Shown in pieces: positions 17,209 through 25,260 of a stretch of DNA of 59,574 nt. Numbering within the stretch: the first letter of the stretch is position 1; each line of letters begins with the position of its first letter. Under the pieces are notes generated by a model. It worked only from the letters and a program-made list of their open reading frames with translations, was not told where the DNA came from and made no database searches. The stretch is from positions 1 through 59,574 of the forward strand of contig JAAGZO010000459.1 of NCBI GenBank assembly GCA_024206195.1, in the 5' to 3' direction. A program made the translations under genes and the position numbers. Source of the DNA: a bacterium. Its GTDB lineage: Archaea > Nanoarchaeota > Nanoarchaeia > Woesearchaeales > UBA10216.

Positions 17209-18405
17209 ATGAAATTCGCGCATCTTGCAGATTGCCACCTGGGCTCTTGGCGTGATCCGAAATTATCCGGAATAAGCACCAAGGCATTTACAAAGGCAGT
17301 GGACCATTGTATAAGAAAAGAAGTAGACTTTGTTCTTATTGCAGGAGATCTCTTTAACACATCACTGCCTTCAATAGACTGTCTGAAAGAAGCAGTAATA
17401 AAACTTAAGGGGCTAAAAGACAAGAATATTCCAGTTTATGTAATCCCTGGCAGCCATGATTTCTCTCCAACAGGCAAGACAATGCTGGATGTACTGGAAA
17501 ACGCAGGCCTTGTAACAAATGTTGCAAAAGGCAATTCAGATGAAAAGATAACCTTGCAATTCACAACAGACCCAAAAACAGGGGCAAAAATAACAGGCAT
17601 GCTTGGCAAAAAAGGCGGCCTGGAAAAGGATTACTATGAGCATCTAGACAGAGAATCATTAGAAAATGAACAAGGTTTCAAGATATTCATGTTTCACACA
17701 ATGCTGACAGAATTCAAGACTGTTGATAAAATGGATTCTGCTCCTTTATCTGTTCTTCCAAAAAACTTCAATTATTACGCTGGAGGCCATCCACATACTG
17801 TTTTCCAAAGAGAAGAAAAGGATTATGGACTTTTAGCATACCCTGGTCCTTTGTTCCCAAACAATTTCAAGGAACTGGAAGAATTAGGTAATGGAGGATT
17901 CTTTATTGTAGAGGATCAAAAAGCAACATGGCAGCCAATTCTTGTTTACACAACATTTCCAATAAAACTGGACTGCAATAATCTTACACCTGTAGAGATA
18001 GAGGAAAAAATAGAGGAAAAAATCAAGGACAAGGAGTTCTATGATACAATAGTCACTCTAAGGCTTTCTGGCTGTCTGAAGTCAGGCAAAATAACTGACA
18101 TCAACTTCAGGGATATCTTCAGCAAGATATACGGCAAAAGCGCGTATTTTGTGATGAAGAACACAAGCAGTTTGACAACAAAGGATTTTGAGCAGATAAA
18201 GATTGACACAGCATCTGTTGAAGACATCGAATCTTCCTTGGTAAAAGAGCACCTTGGCCAGTCAAAGCTCTTTGACAAGAATAAGGAAGAACAACTCACA
18301 CATTCTTTGATATCTGCTCTGAACACAGAAAAGCAAGAGGGAGAAACAGTTTCAGTTTTTGAAAAAAGGATTTCAGATGAGCTCGCTAATCTCCTTAATC
18401 TCTAA
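17209..18405 (+). CDS. mre11: Mre11/SbcD-type DNA repair nuclease
   Basis: Mn-dependent nuclease of double-strand break repair. Phosphoesterase motifs run in order: D8 and H10 in LADCHLG, IAGDLF near residue 45, IPGSHDFS near residue 84, MFHTML near 162, and GGHPHTV near 195. The third motif is usually GNHD; here Asn, a metal ligand in Pyrococcus Mre11, is Ser. The remaining roughly 170 residues form the capping and Rad50-binding part. It follows herA closely but no rad50 gene follows; the next gene converges and overlaps its end by 33 bases. Confidence 0.9.
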   Translation: MKFAHLADCHLGSWRDPKLSGISTKAFTKAVDHCIRKEVDFVLIAGDLFNTSLPSIDCLKEAVIKLKGLKDKNIPVYVIPGSHDFSPTGKTMLDVLENAGLVTNVAKGNSDEKITLQFTTDPKTGAKITGMLGKKGGLEKDYYEHLDRESLENEQGFKIFMFHTMLTEFKTVDKMDSAPLSVLPKNFNYYAGGHPHTVFQREEKDYGLLAYPGPLFPNNFKELEELGNGGFFIVEDQKATWQPILVYTTFPIKLDCNNLTPVEIEEKIEEKIKDKEFYDTIVTLRLSGCLKSGKITDINFRDIFSKIYGKSAYFVMKNTSSLTTKDFEQIKIDTASVEDIESSLVKEHLGQSKLFDKNKEEQLTHSLISALNTEKQEGETVSVFEKRISDELANLLNL

Positions 18406-18594
18406 TCCGATCTTTGGAACAAGTTCTATATCCTTGATATATCCCATTTTATGCAGCTCTGCAATGCAATCTATGTTCATCTTCGCATGATATGTTCCTG
18501 TAGAAAAAGCAGTATACTCTATTTCATGTGCATCTAAGATTTCATCTAATTCAACATCATTCGGTTTGAAGTAATATTCATCACCAGAGTACAT
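18373..18594 (-). CDS. Small protein overlapping the subtilase 3' end; possible I9-like inhibitor
   Basis: A 73-residue soluble protein that starts inside the last codons of the subtilase gene (14-nt overlap), with AGGGG nine bases upstream. An in-frame TTG nine bases earlier is less well placed. The segment YTAFSTGTYHAKMNIDCIAE followed by LHKMGYIKDIELVPKIG has the strand-helix-strand pattern seen in the I9 propeptides of subtilases, including the one next door. Free-standing I9 inhibitors exist in fungi. The inhibitor role is inferred from overlap and pattern, not from clear identity. Confidence 0.55.
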   Translation of the reverse strand: MYSGDEYYFKPNDVELDEILDAHEIEYTAFSTGTYHAKMNIDCIAELHKMGYIKDIELVPKIGLEIKEISELI

Positions 18595-19735
18595 CTTTAA
18601 CAACCCCTATCAGCGATTTCTTTTCAACACTGTTCTTCACAGCGTCAATAAGCGTGTCTGCCCTTACAAGCCCTGCCCCAAAAACATTCGTATTCCCAAG
18701 CTTCTCTGCAGTGTCCTCAAGCAGATACTCAAGCGAATCATTCTTAGCCAGCGGAACAGCTAGCGCTAAGCTCCCTGCAACATGAGGAGAAGCCATTGAT
18801 GTTCCGCTCAGAGAAGCATAACCTCCAGGATATGAAGAAACAATATCAACCCCTGGTGCACAAACATCATTTGTGTAGTAGATATTGCTAAAGTATGCAT
18901 GATTTTTTCCTCTGTCAACAGCAGAAACAGAGATCACAGGATCATCAAACGCAGCAGGATAACTTGGCATCTGATCATTTCCAGCAGCAGCAACAAGAAT
19001 CAACCCCTTGTTTGCTGCATAATAACACAAATCCTCGAATGCCCGCGAAGCAAGTGGCGACCCAAGACTCATATTTGCAATATCAACATCATTCTTTAGA
19101 CACCATTCAAGAGCAGCCATTGTATCTGACTCAGAACCAGAGCCATCAGCATCAAGAACTCTTAGTGCGTAGAGTGTGCAGTTTGTTGCAACACCGCATT
19201 GACTTCCTGCAACTATCCCTGCAACATGAGTGCCATGACCATTCTCATCCATTGGATCATAATTATTAACAAAATCATGCCCTTTATTGCTTGAAAACCT
19301 GGATGCAACCTCTCCATGCGTATAATCAATACCAGAATCAATTATAGCTACCTTTGCTCCTTCTCCTGTTGACACCTTTCTTGCATAGAATGCACCAATT
19401 TCCTCAAGATTCCACATATCACTCTTATTTGTTCTTTTAATATCAGTTGGATTTGCGCTAACCCTATTAGCCAAATCAACAGACTTAACATGTTCAACAG
19501 ATTGCGATGCAAACCTTTCTGCATCCCTTGCTTCACACGTGAAGCTGATGTATGGAACAAACTCAAAAACCCTTGTGACCTGTCCAATCTTGTTAAGAAA
19601 GTTCTCAGTCTTTTCTTTCTTTGATTCATCTGTTTCAGCAATCAGCTCAAGATGCTTATTTGAAGCCTTTTTCTCACGTATTTCAGAGAACAATACTTTT
19701 CTTCTCTTTACCTCTAGTCTGTACTGTGTTCGCAT
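18581..19735 (-). CDS. Subtilisin-like serine protease (S8), no signal peptide
   Basis: A 384-residue protease. The catalytic triad motifs are complete: VAIIDSGIDYTHG (Asp), NGHGTHVAGIVAG (His) and LSGTSMASPHVAG (Ser), with the oxyanion region AAAGNDQMPSYPAA. Residues 1 to about 105 look like an I9-type propeptide (ISFTCEARDAERF...VEHVKSVDL). No N-terminal hydrophobic signal is visible, so the enzyme is either intracellular or exported by an unusual route. The small gene overlapping its stop is probably translated by coupling and may be its inhibitor. Confidence 0.93.
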   Translation of the reverse strand: MRTQYRLEVKRRKVLFSEIREKKASNKHLELIAETDESKKEKTENFLNKIGQVTRVFEFVPYISFTCEARDAERFASQSVEHVKSVDLANRVSANPTDIKRTNKSDMWNLEEIGAFYARKVSTGEGAKVAIIDSGIDYTHGEVASRFSSNKGHDFVNNYDPMDENGHGTHVAGIVAGSQCGVATNCTLYALRVLDADGSGSESDTMAALEWCLKNDVDIANMSLGSPLASRAFEDLCYYAANKGLILVAAAGNDQMPSYPAAFDDPVISVSAVDRGKNHAYFSNIYYTNDVCAPGVDIVSSYPGGYASLSGTSMASPHVAGSLALAVPLAKNDSLEYLLEDTAEKLGNTNVFGAGLVRADTLIDAVKNSVEKKSLIGVVKDVLW

Positions 19736-19744
19736 GCACTACAG

Positions 19745-19773
19745 TGTGAAATATTCCTAAAAGTGTTTTCACA
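19745..19773 (-). promoter_or_regulatory. Inverted repeat upstream of subtilase
   Basis: TGTGAAA (19745-19751) and TTTCACA (19767-19773) flank a TATA-like ATATTCC segment just upstream of the subtilase ATG. A regulator could bind here, but the repeat is only 7 bp. Confidence 0.25.
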
Positions 19774-19833
19774 GGGAAAAACCGGAAACCCTCTAAACAA
19801 ACTAGAAATCTTTCGAAGAAAAAGGAAATATTA

Positions 19834-21201
19834 TCACTTTATCAGTTTTTTCAGAATATCATTCACTTCTTTCGGAGTTGCAGCGCCTCTTGTTTTTCTC
19901 ATGACACTGCCAACAATAAAGTTCAGCGCTTTTTCATTGCCAGCTTTATAATCCTCAACAGCCCCTTCATTCTCTGCAATTGCTTCTTTGCAGAACTTTT
20001 CCAGGGATGATTTATCAGAAACAGCTGCTAAACCTTCTTTCTTAACATATTCATTAACATCAAACGGCTTCTCAATTAGTTTCTCAAGTATCTTCTGGGC
20101 AACAGTATCTGTTATTTTCTTTGATTCAACAAGTTTCAATAACTGAATAAGATGCTTTTCATTCATCTCTACATCATGAAGCTCTTTTTTGTTGTAATTC
20201 AAGACCCGCATCAAATCCTTTCTGAGCCATCTTGAAGCAAGAACAGGATCTATCTCTTTTGCTGCTTTCTCAAATATCTCTGCAAGCGTTAAATCAGAGC
20301 TTATTACAGCAGCATCTGTTTTATCAACCTTCCATTCCTTAACATACCTTCCTGCTTTTTCATGCGGTTTCTCAGGAAGCTTGCTGGAAATTGCCTTTAT
20401 CTCTGTTTCATCAACATTTACAACAGGCAAATCGGGGTCTGGTATGAACATGTAGTCCATTGCCTGTTCCTTGCTTCGCATAAAAACAGTCTGGCCAGTT
20501 GCTTCATTCCATGCCCGGGTTTCCATATTCACCTTATCGCTTCTTTGCTGCCTTGCAATCTCATGTTCTATTGTCTTTACAATGCTTTTGAAGGAATTAA
20601 CATTCTTTACCTCTACTCTATCGAACTTTGGTGCAATTGAGACATTAACATCTGATTTCACACCAGCATCAGGATCAACTGCATCGATGTAAGACAGCAT
20701 AGTCATCAGTTTCTTCAGCCATCCCCTTACCTCATCTGATGACCTGAAGTCAGGCTCAGTAACAATCTCAACTAATGGAAAGCCACTTCTGTTGTAATCA
20801 ACAGTTCCTGTTTCAGGATCCCATTTTGCAGGGTCTTCTTCAAGGTGAACATCAGTTATTCCTATTCCCAGGAATTTTCCTTTTTCTCCAACAGGAACAG
20901 AATAACTCCCTGACATTGTCTTTTGATAGCCATTAGGCAGGTCAGGCCAGGTATAGTGTTTTCTCTGGAAAAGAAGTCTTTTGTTGATTTTGCAGTCCAG
21001 CATAGCAGCAACAGCTATTATCTTTTTCAGCGCATCCTTGTTAGGAGGCATTGGCTTGTTGCCAGGCTGTCCAGTGCAAATAGGGCAGATATTAGTATTA
21101 GGCGCTCCATTCGTATCAATCTTACAGTCACAGAACAGCTTCCTCTTACTATCCATCTGAAGATATCCATGAATCTCCAGTCCGCATTTTATTTCCTGCA
21201 T
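19834..21201 (-). CDS. gatB: Asp-tRNA(Asn)/Glu-tRNA(Gln) amidotransferase subunit B (GatB)
   Basis: With GatA and GatC, converts misacylated Glu-tRNA-Gln or Asp-tRNA-Asn to the amide form. The 455-residue product begins with the GatB signature CGLEIHGYLQ, has FCDCKIDTNGAPNTNICPICTGQPG (zinc cysteines, about residues 22-47), and DLPNGYQKTMSGSY near residue 95. The C-terminal YqeY-like tail ends VVGSVMRKTRGAATPKEV with one change (IVGS). GatA and GatC are not adjacent. Full length, leaderless, TATA box 27 nt upstream. Confidence 0.95.
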   Translation of the reverse strand: MQEIKCGLEIHGYLQMDSKRKLFCDCKIDTNGAPNTNICPICTGQPGNKPMPPNKDALKKIIAVAAMLDCKINKRLLFQRKHYTWPDLPNGYQKTMSGSYSVPVGEKGKFLGIGITDVHLEEDPAKWDPETGTVDYNRSGFPLVEIVTEPDFRSSDEVRGWLKKLMTMLSYIDAVDPDAGVKSDVNVSIAPKFDRVEVKNVNSFKSIVKTIEHEIARQQRSDKVNMETRAWNEATGQTVFMRSKEQAMDYMFIPDPDLPVVNVDETEIKAISSKLPEKPHEKAGRYVKEWKVDKTDAAVISSDLTLAEIFEKAAKEIDPVLASRWLRKDLMRVLNYNKKELHDVEMNEKHLIQLLKLVESKKITDTVAQKILEKLIEKPFDVNEYVKKEGLAAVSDKSSLEKFCKEAIAENEGAVEDYKAGNEKALNFIVGSVMRKTRGAATPKEVNDILKKLIK

Positions 21202-21222
21202 ATGACTAATGAATAATCGCGG

Positions 21223-21232
21223 TTTTATATAC
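21223..21232 (-). promoter_or_regulatory. TATA box for gatB
   Basis: The minus strand reads GTATATAAAA centred 27 nt before the ATG at 21201. Confidence 0.5.
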
Positions 21233-21290
21233 TTTTTGTTAAAAAAGTTCAGCCTTCAGGTTGTTAGTTTTTTATTTGCAGCATCGAAAC

Positions 21291-21300
21291 CTTTTAATAA
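21291..21300 (+). promoter_or_regulatory. TATA box for rnp3
   Basis: CTTTTAATAA centred 26 nt before the ATG at 21322. Confidence 0.4.
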
Positions 21301-21321
21301 CCACACCACCCACACAGTACT

Positions 21322-21954
21322 ATGCCTATAGACATTGTAATTCCAAGCAAGAATGAGAAGCAGTTCATAGAGATAGCTGAGAAACTTGGTTATTCTGAGC
21401 TCTGCTTTGCATACACAAGCAAGCAGAACATTGCAAAGCTGCAGGAAAAAACAGAGCTTAAGTTGAGCACAGCTCAAATCGTAAAAAATAAGGATGCAAG
21501 GAAAGCACATGCAGACCTAATAATAGTCAAGGCAATGCCAGAAGAAAACGCTCCTTTTGAAAACAAGGTAGCAGACATAATCCTTGGTGCAGAGAAGATA
21601 AACCAGGTTATGCTTAACCTTGCAAAAAAGAACAAGACATTAGTTGCATTCTCGTTTGCAGACATTCTAAATGAATCAAAGAGAACACGGGCAATGGGTT
21701 TGGTATCAAAGAACATAAAGTTTTGCAGGAAATACAAGACAACTACATTGATAGCAAGCTTTGCAAAAAAGCCCTATGAGATGTGTTCTCCGCATGATCT
21801 TGCATCTTTATTTGCATCATTGGGTATGCATCCAAAAGAAGCAGCAGACTCATTGGAAGCAGCATCAAAGAAGATGGCATACAAACGATTCAAAAAAAGC
21901 CCAGAATACATTACAGAGGGTGTTAGGATAGTCAAGACACCGAAAGGTTTATAG
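21322..21954 (+). CDS. rnp3: Ribonuclease P protein component 3 (Rpp30)
   Basis: TIM-barrel protein partner of RNase P RNA, which removes tRNA 5' leaders. The 210-residue product matches archaeal Rpp30: N-terminal DIVIPSKNEKQFIEIAEKLGYSE, internal KAHADLIIVK and RTRAMGLVSKNIKFCRKYKT, and the C-terminal SPHDLASLFASLGMHPKEA followed by the ITEGVRIV tail. Its presence shows that this organism, unlike Nanoarchaeum equitans, retains RNase P, in agreement with the leader predicted on the tRNA-Leu gene. The MscS-like gene follows by 23 bases. Confidence 0.88.
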   Translation: MPIDIVIPSKNEKQFIEIAEKLGYSELCFAYTSKQNIAKLQEKTELKLSTAQIVKNKDARKAHADLIIVKAMPEENAPFENKVADIILGAEKINQVMLNLAKKNKTLVAFSFADILNESKRTRAMGLVSKNIKFCRKYKTTTLIASFAKKPYEMCSPHDLASLFASLGMHPKEAADSLEAASKKMAYKRFKKSPEYITEGVRIVKTPKGL

Positions 21955-21977
21955 CTGTAAACCCTTCTTGAAGTATT

Positions 21978-22835
21978 ATGGCAGATGCTAATATAGCAAT
22001 TCTTGGAGATATATCCGTTCAGAACTTCCTGCTATTTATCTTTGTACTAGGATTTACCTTTGTTCTGGGTGGAGCGCTAAACGTGATTATCACGCGCCTT
22101 CTGAAAGATAAGGTAAGGCCTGCGATATACAAGTCTCTTTCAAAATTTGTGATGTATACCCTGTACTTGGTAGGACTATTCATTGGATTCAACAACATAA
22201 TCGGCTTTAATATTCCTGCAAGCCTTGCTGCATTGGGTGTTTTAGGTATTGCTTTGCTTTTGCCAGCTGTTCCTGTGCTGCAAAACATTGTTGCAGGCAT
22301 TGTTTTGTCAATCTCAAGGCCTTTCAGAGAAGACGACACCATTGAGATAAACGGCGAGTTCTGTAAGGTAAAAGACATGATGCTTACAAAGACCCGTTTA
22401 AGAGCCAGTGATGGCAAGATTATTTCTGTCCCTCACATGAATTTTTTATCAGGAACTCCAGTAGTCAACTACAGTCAGGGAGAGTTCATTCGCATTTCAA
22501 TACCAGTTGATATTGCATCCAAGGCAAAGAGGGAAAAAGCCAAGAAAATCATAGAAAAGATCTGCGCAGCAAACCCAAATATTCTTCCAAATGTCCCTCA
22601 GAAGAAGATGAACAGGCTGACAATGCTGTTTGAGATACCTGCAAACTTTTTCAAGATACCAAGGAACATAAAAAAGCTGTATCCAGTAATCCTGATAAAA
22701 GATGTAAATAAAGATAAAGTATCCTTTGATGTTAGGTTTTGGATATGGAACATTCTTATGAAAGATAAGATTATATCTGCATTCTACGAAGATCTAATAA
22801 AAGAATTTGAAAAAGAAAAAATAAAGTTTGGTTAA
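21978..22835 (+). CDS. MscS-family mechanosensitive channel
   Basis: Small-conductance osmotic safety channel. The 285-residue product has three N-terminal spans (about residues 15-38, 58-76, 83-103). The pore helix is ASLAALGVLGIALLLPAVPVLQNIVAG, matching the Gly/Ala-rich MscS TM3 ending in the QN kink. The beta domain follows (FREDDTIEINGEFCKVKDMML), then a C-terminal alpha/beta domain. It is compact and lacks extra N-terminal spans. It converges on the DUF4870-like gene with a 4-nt overlap. Confidence 0.9.
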   Translation: MADANIAILGDISVQNFLLFIFVLGFTFVLGGALNVIITRLLKDKVRPAIYKSLSKFVMYTLYLVGLFIGFNNIIGFNIPASLAALGVLGIALLLPAVPVLQNIVAGIVLSISRPFREDDTIEINGEFCKVKDMMLTKTRLRASDGKIISVPHMNFLSGTPVVNYSQGEFIRISIPVDIASKAKREKAKKIIEKICAANPNILPNVPQKKMNRLTMLFEIPANFFKIPRNIKKLYPVILIKDVNKDKVSFDVRFWIWNILMKDKIISAFYEDLIKEFEKEKIKFG

Positions 22836-23146
22836 ATACTCTTAAACCATTGCTGGGATAGCTTTCCAATGATTGGAACTTCCTTCTTTTCACCATTAAT
22901 AGCTCCAATCAGTCCAATCACCCAGAAGACGAACAGAACTATTCCTAGTATCCATCCAATTATAGGAATCCAGAAAACCATTCCGCCAATAGCCCCTACA
23001 ATCATTATTAGTAATGACTGCCTTATGTGGAACTTAGCAAGATCATTTTTCGTGTCCTTATTCATAATAAATGCAATCAATAACCCTATCCAGGTTAAAT
23101 AAGAAATTATTGCAATAGTTTTTCCATCATCAGCTTTACTTGCCAT
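22832..23146 (-). CDS. DUF4870/Tic20-like small membrane protein
   Basis: A 104-residue protein with three spans (about residues 11-29, 45-60 and 65-84) and a short LAKFHIRQSLLIMIVGA segment. The conserved FHIRQSL (often FHARQAL) between the first and second spans is the mark of the DUF4870/Tic20-like family, whose function is unknown. A GAGGTGATT ribosome-binding site precedes the ATG, so this gene has a short leader. Confidence 0.78.
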   Translation of the reverse strand: MASKADDGKTIAIISYLTWIGLLIAFIMNKDTKNDLAKFHIRQSLLIMIVGAIGGMVFWIPIIGWILGIVLFVFWVIGLIGAINGEKKEVPIIGKLSQQWFKSI

Positions 23147-23199
23147 AAATAATCACCTCATTGTTATTTAGACATACAATGCATTTCATATATATTAAT

Positions 23200-24417
23200 T
23201 TATCCTATTAAATCCTGCATGATCTCTGGTGCAGTCACTATTCCCCTTGTATGGTCTTCTTTGATTTTTGTTACATTATAACCTGCAGTTACCAATGCTT
23301 TGAATGGTTCTCCTTTTACTGCAAGACAGGTTTTGAATGCAGGACATTCGTCTTTTGGAGGTTTGACATATCTTAGACACCCTTTTTCTGCACTTTCTAT
23401 TCCATGTGCTGCAAGCAAGGAAGGGCATATTCCAAAATATCCCTTACTTCCATCCATGTGTTCTTTTACAATTGAGTTTTTTTCTTGTAGTGCAAGCGGG
23501 GAATTTTCATCATATGCAAACGCATAGTTGCATGGAGATCCATAATCTGGTTCTGCAATGAATGCGCCTTCTGAAGCTACAACAAGAGGTTTCAATTTTT
23601 CTGCAAGTCCATTTTCAGGACCTCCTAAAAAACGTGTACCTACTTTAACTGCACTGGCACCAAGATAAAACGCTAGATCGATATCAAAATTATAAAAGAT
23701 TCCTCCTGCAGCAATAACAGGGACATCTTGTAATTCGTATTTGTATAGAACGCCCATAACCTCTGGAATTATTTTAAAAATATCATACTCTTCTATGAAA
23801 TTAGGTGAGTCACGTATTTGCTCGTATTTGAATCCTAAGTGGCCTCCTGCTTTTGATCCTTCTACAACAACCGCAGCGGGTTTGCATTTTTGCCTTGCCC
23901 ATCTTCGAATAGTTATATCTAAGGCTCTTCCTGAAGAAACCTTTGGAACTAAGGGAACATCATGATTTTTTGTCCCTAATATTTCTTCGACTATCTTAGG
24001 CAGATCCATTGCAGGGCCGGCTCCCACAATTAACATAGCCCTTTCTCTGGCTCCAGCCTCAATTGATTTTCTATAATCTTTATCTACAGCACGCATAATA
24101 TTAAGCGCAACAGCAGCTTCTTCTCCTGTAATCGCTTCTATTCCTTCTTTAGTATCTCTTAGTTCTATTCGTGTAGCTTCAACCTGGTCCATTAGGCCTA
24201 ATTTTTCATTGATATAATTTACAGGTCTACCTTCTGCCTTAAGTCTTATAGGAGTTATTCTGTCTAGCGCTACAGATGATCTTGTGGCCACACCCCCAGC
24301 GATTCCTACAGCAACAGCTAGATCAAGATTCGAGATATTAGCGCCCATTCCAGCAAGAACTATTGGATAGAATGAATTATTTACTCCCGGTATAATCAGT
24401 GTTCTTTCTAATGACAT
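23200..24417 (-). CDS. Nitronate monooxygenase / 2-nitropropane dioxygenase-family flavoprotein
   Basis: FMN-dependent TIM-barrel oxidoreductase. The 405-residue product starts with PIVLAGMGANISNLDLAVAV, has VVEGSKAGGHLG near residue 200, and the FMN-phosphate segment VIAAGGIFYNFDIDLAFYLGASAVKVGTRFLG (about residues 254-285). Residues about 330-390 hold five Cys (GICPS, GCLRY, ECPAFKTC), an extension that could bind a metal or Fe-S cluster. Related proteins also include FabK-type enoyl reductases, so the substrate is undetermined. Confidence 0.8.
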   Translation of the reverse strand: MSLERTLIIPGVNNSFYPIVLAGMGANISNLDLAVAVGIAGGVATRSSVALDRITPIRLKAEGRPVNYINEKLGLMDQVEATRIELRDTKEGIEAITGEEAAVALNIMRAVDKDYRKSIEAGARERAMLIVGAGPAMDLPKIVEEILGTKNHDVPLVPKVSSGRALDITIRRWARQKCKPAAVVVEGSKAGGHLGFKYEQIRDSPNFIEEYDIFKIIPEVMGVLYKYELQDVPVIAAGGIFYNFDIDLAFYLGASAVKVGTRFLGGPENGLAEKLKPLVVASEGAFIAEPDYGSPCNYAFAYDENSPLALQEKNSIVKEHMDGSKGYFGICPSLLAAHGIESAEKGCLRYVKPPKDECPAFKTCLAVKGEPFKALVTAGYNVTKIKEDHTRGIVTAPEIMQDLIG

Positions 24418-24460
24418 TTTCTATCAAGAATAACCTTCTTTTTTTGAATGAAGTTGCTAG

Positions 24461-25204
24461 CTACTCGTTTTCTACTCTTGGTGCTAGTATGAATGAAAGT
24501 AATACCTTGTCTACAGTGTTGTAATCAAGTTTCAATGGGTAATCCTTGTTGAATTGGATTGTAACTTTGTCTGCAAGCTTGCTTCCTTGTATCATCTTCT
24601 TGAGGTACTCAACAGAGTATTTTGCTTTTACTGTTTCCTTAGAAGTCATATTTATCTTAGTCTCTTCTCCCTCTTTTATCTCTATGCTTGCGTTACTTAA
24701 GTCTCCTTCTGCATTAAGTGCAAATCTCTTTGTGTCTGCAACCATGCTTACTGATTCTGATACTATGTCTGCATCTTCTATTGCTTCATTAAGCACATCA
24801 GAACTGGTCTCAATTGTGACTGGGAATGTTAGTTCAGGAACCTTTTGCTCTTTTTCTTCAACATCTATGATAGGAAGGCTGAAGGTTCTTGTTGATTCTG
24901 ATCTTAGCTGTATCTTTAGCTTGCTGTCTGCCAGCTCAAGAGTAACCATGTCATTTGGCTTTGCTCTTCTCAGTATCTGTTTAAGATTATTAAGATTGAT
25001 TGCTAGTTCTGTTTCTTTTTCAACGCTGTATTCTGTGAAAGAACTCGATAGAAGCTTGAAAATAACCATTGCAACGTTCGCAGGATCCATTGCCACAAGT
25101 TCAATGGCATCCTTTGTTACCTTAAGTCTTGCCTCATTGACAAGCTCAGATATCACTGATATGCTCTCTTTTAGATATTTTGGCTCTGCAAGTGTAAGTT
25201 TCAT
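24461..25204 (-). CDS. pcn: PCNA sliding clamp
   Basis: Homotrimeric clamp that tethers polymerases, FEN1 and ligase to DNA. The 247-residue product has the PCNA fold throughout: ISELVNEARLKVTKDAIELVAMDPANVAMV at residues about 20-50, VTLELADSKLKIQL, the FSLPIIDVEE interdomain connector and a C-terminal DYPLKLDYN ending LAPRVENE. The PIP-box groove residues appear normal. A TATA box and AAGGGGG ribosome-binding site lie upstream. Confidence 0.96.
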   Translation of the reverse strand: MKLTLAEPKYLKESISVISELVNEARLKVTKDAIELVAMDPANVAMVIFKLLSSSFTEYSVEKETELAINLNNLKQILRRAKPNDMVTLELADSKLKIQLRSESTRTFSLPIIDVEEKEQKVPELTFPVTIETSSDVLNEAIEDADIVSESVSMVADTKRFALNAEGDLSNASIEIKEGEETKINMTSKETVKAKYSVEYLKKMIQGSKLADKVTIQFNKDYPLKLDYNTVDKVLLSFILAPRVENE

Positions 25205-25235
25205 CTTTTTCCCCCTTGAACTGTTACTGGCCTCC

Positions 25236-25246
25236 TATATATATAT
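25236..25246 (-). promoter_or_regulatory. TATA box for pcn
   Basis: An ATATATATA run on the minus strand predicts a start near 25213, giving a short leader with an AAGGGGG ribosome-binding site. Confidence 0.5.
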
Positions 25247-25260
25247 TTTTCGTGCTAGAA

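Noticed and set aside
18895..19269. Gln-rich 124-residue plus-strand ORF
   Set aside because: Antisense of the subtilase; the Gln/His richness comes from complementing Cys/Val/Ala codons of the protease.
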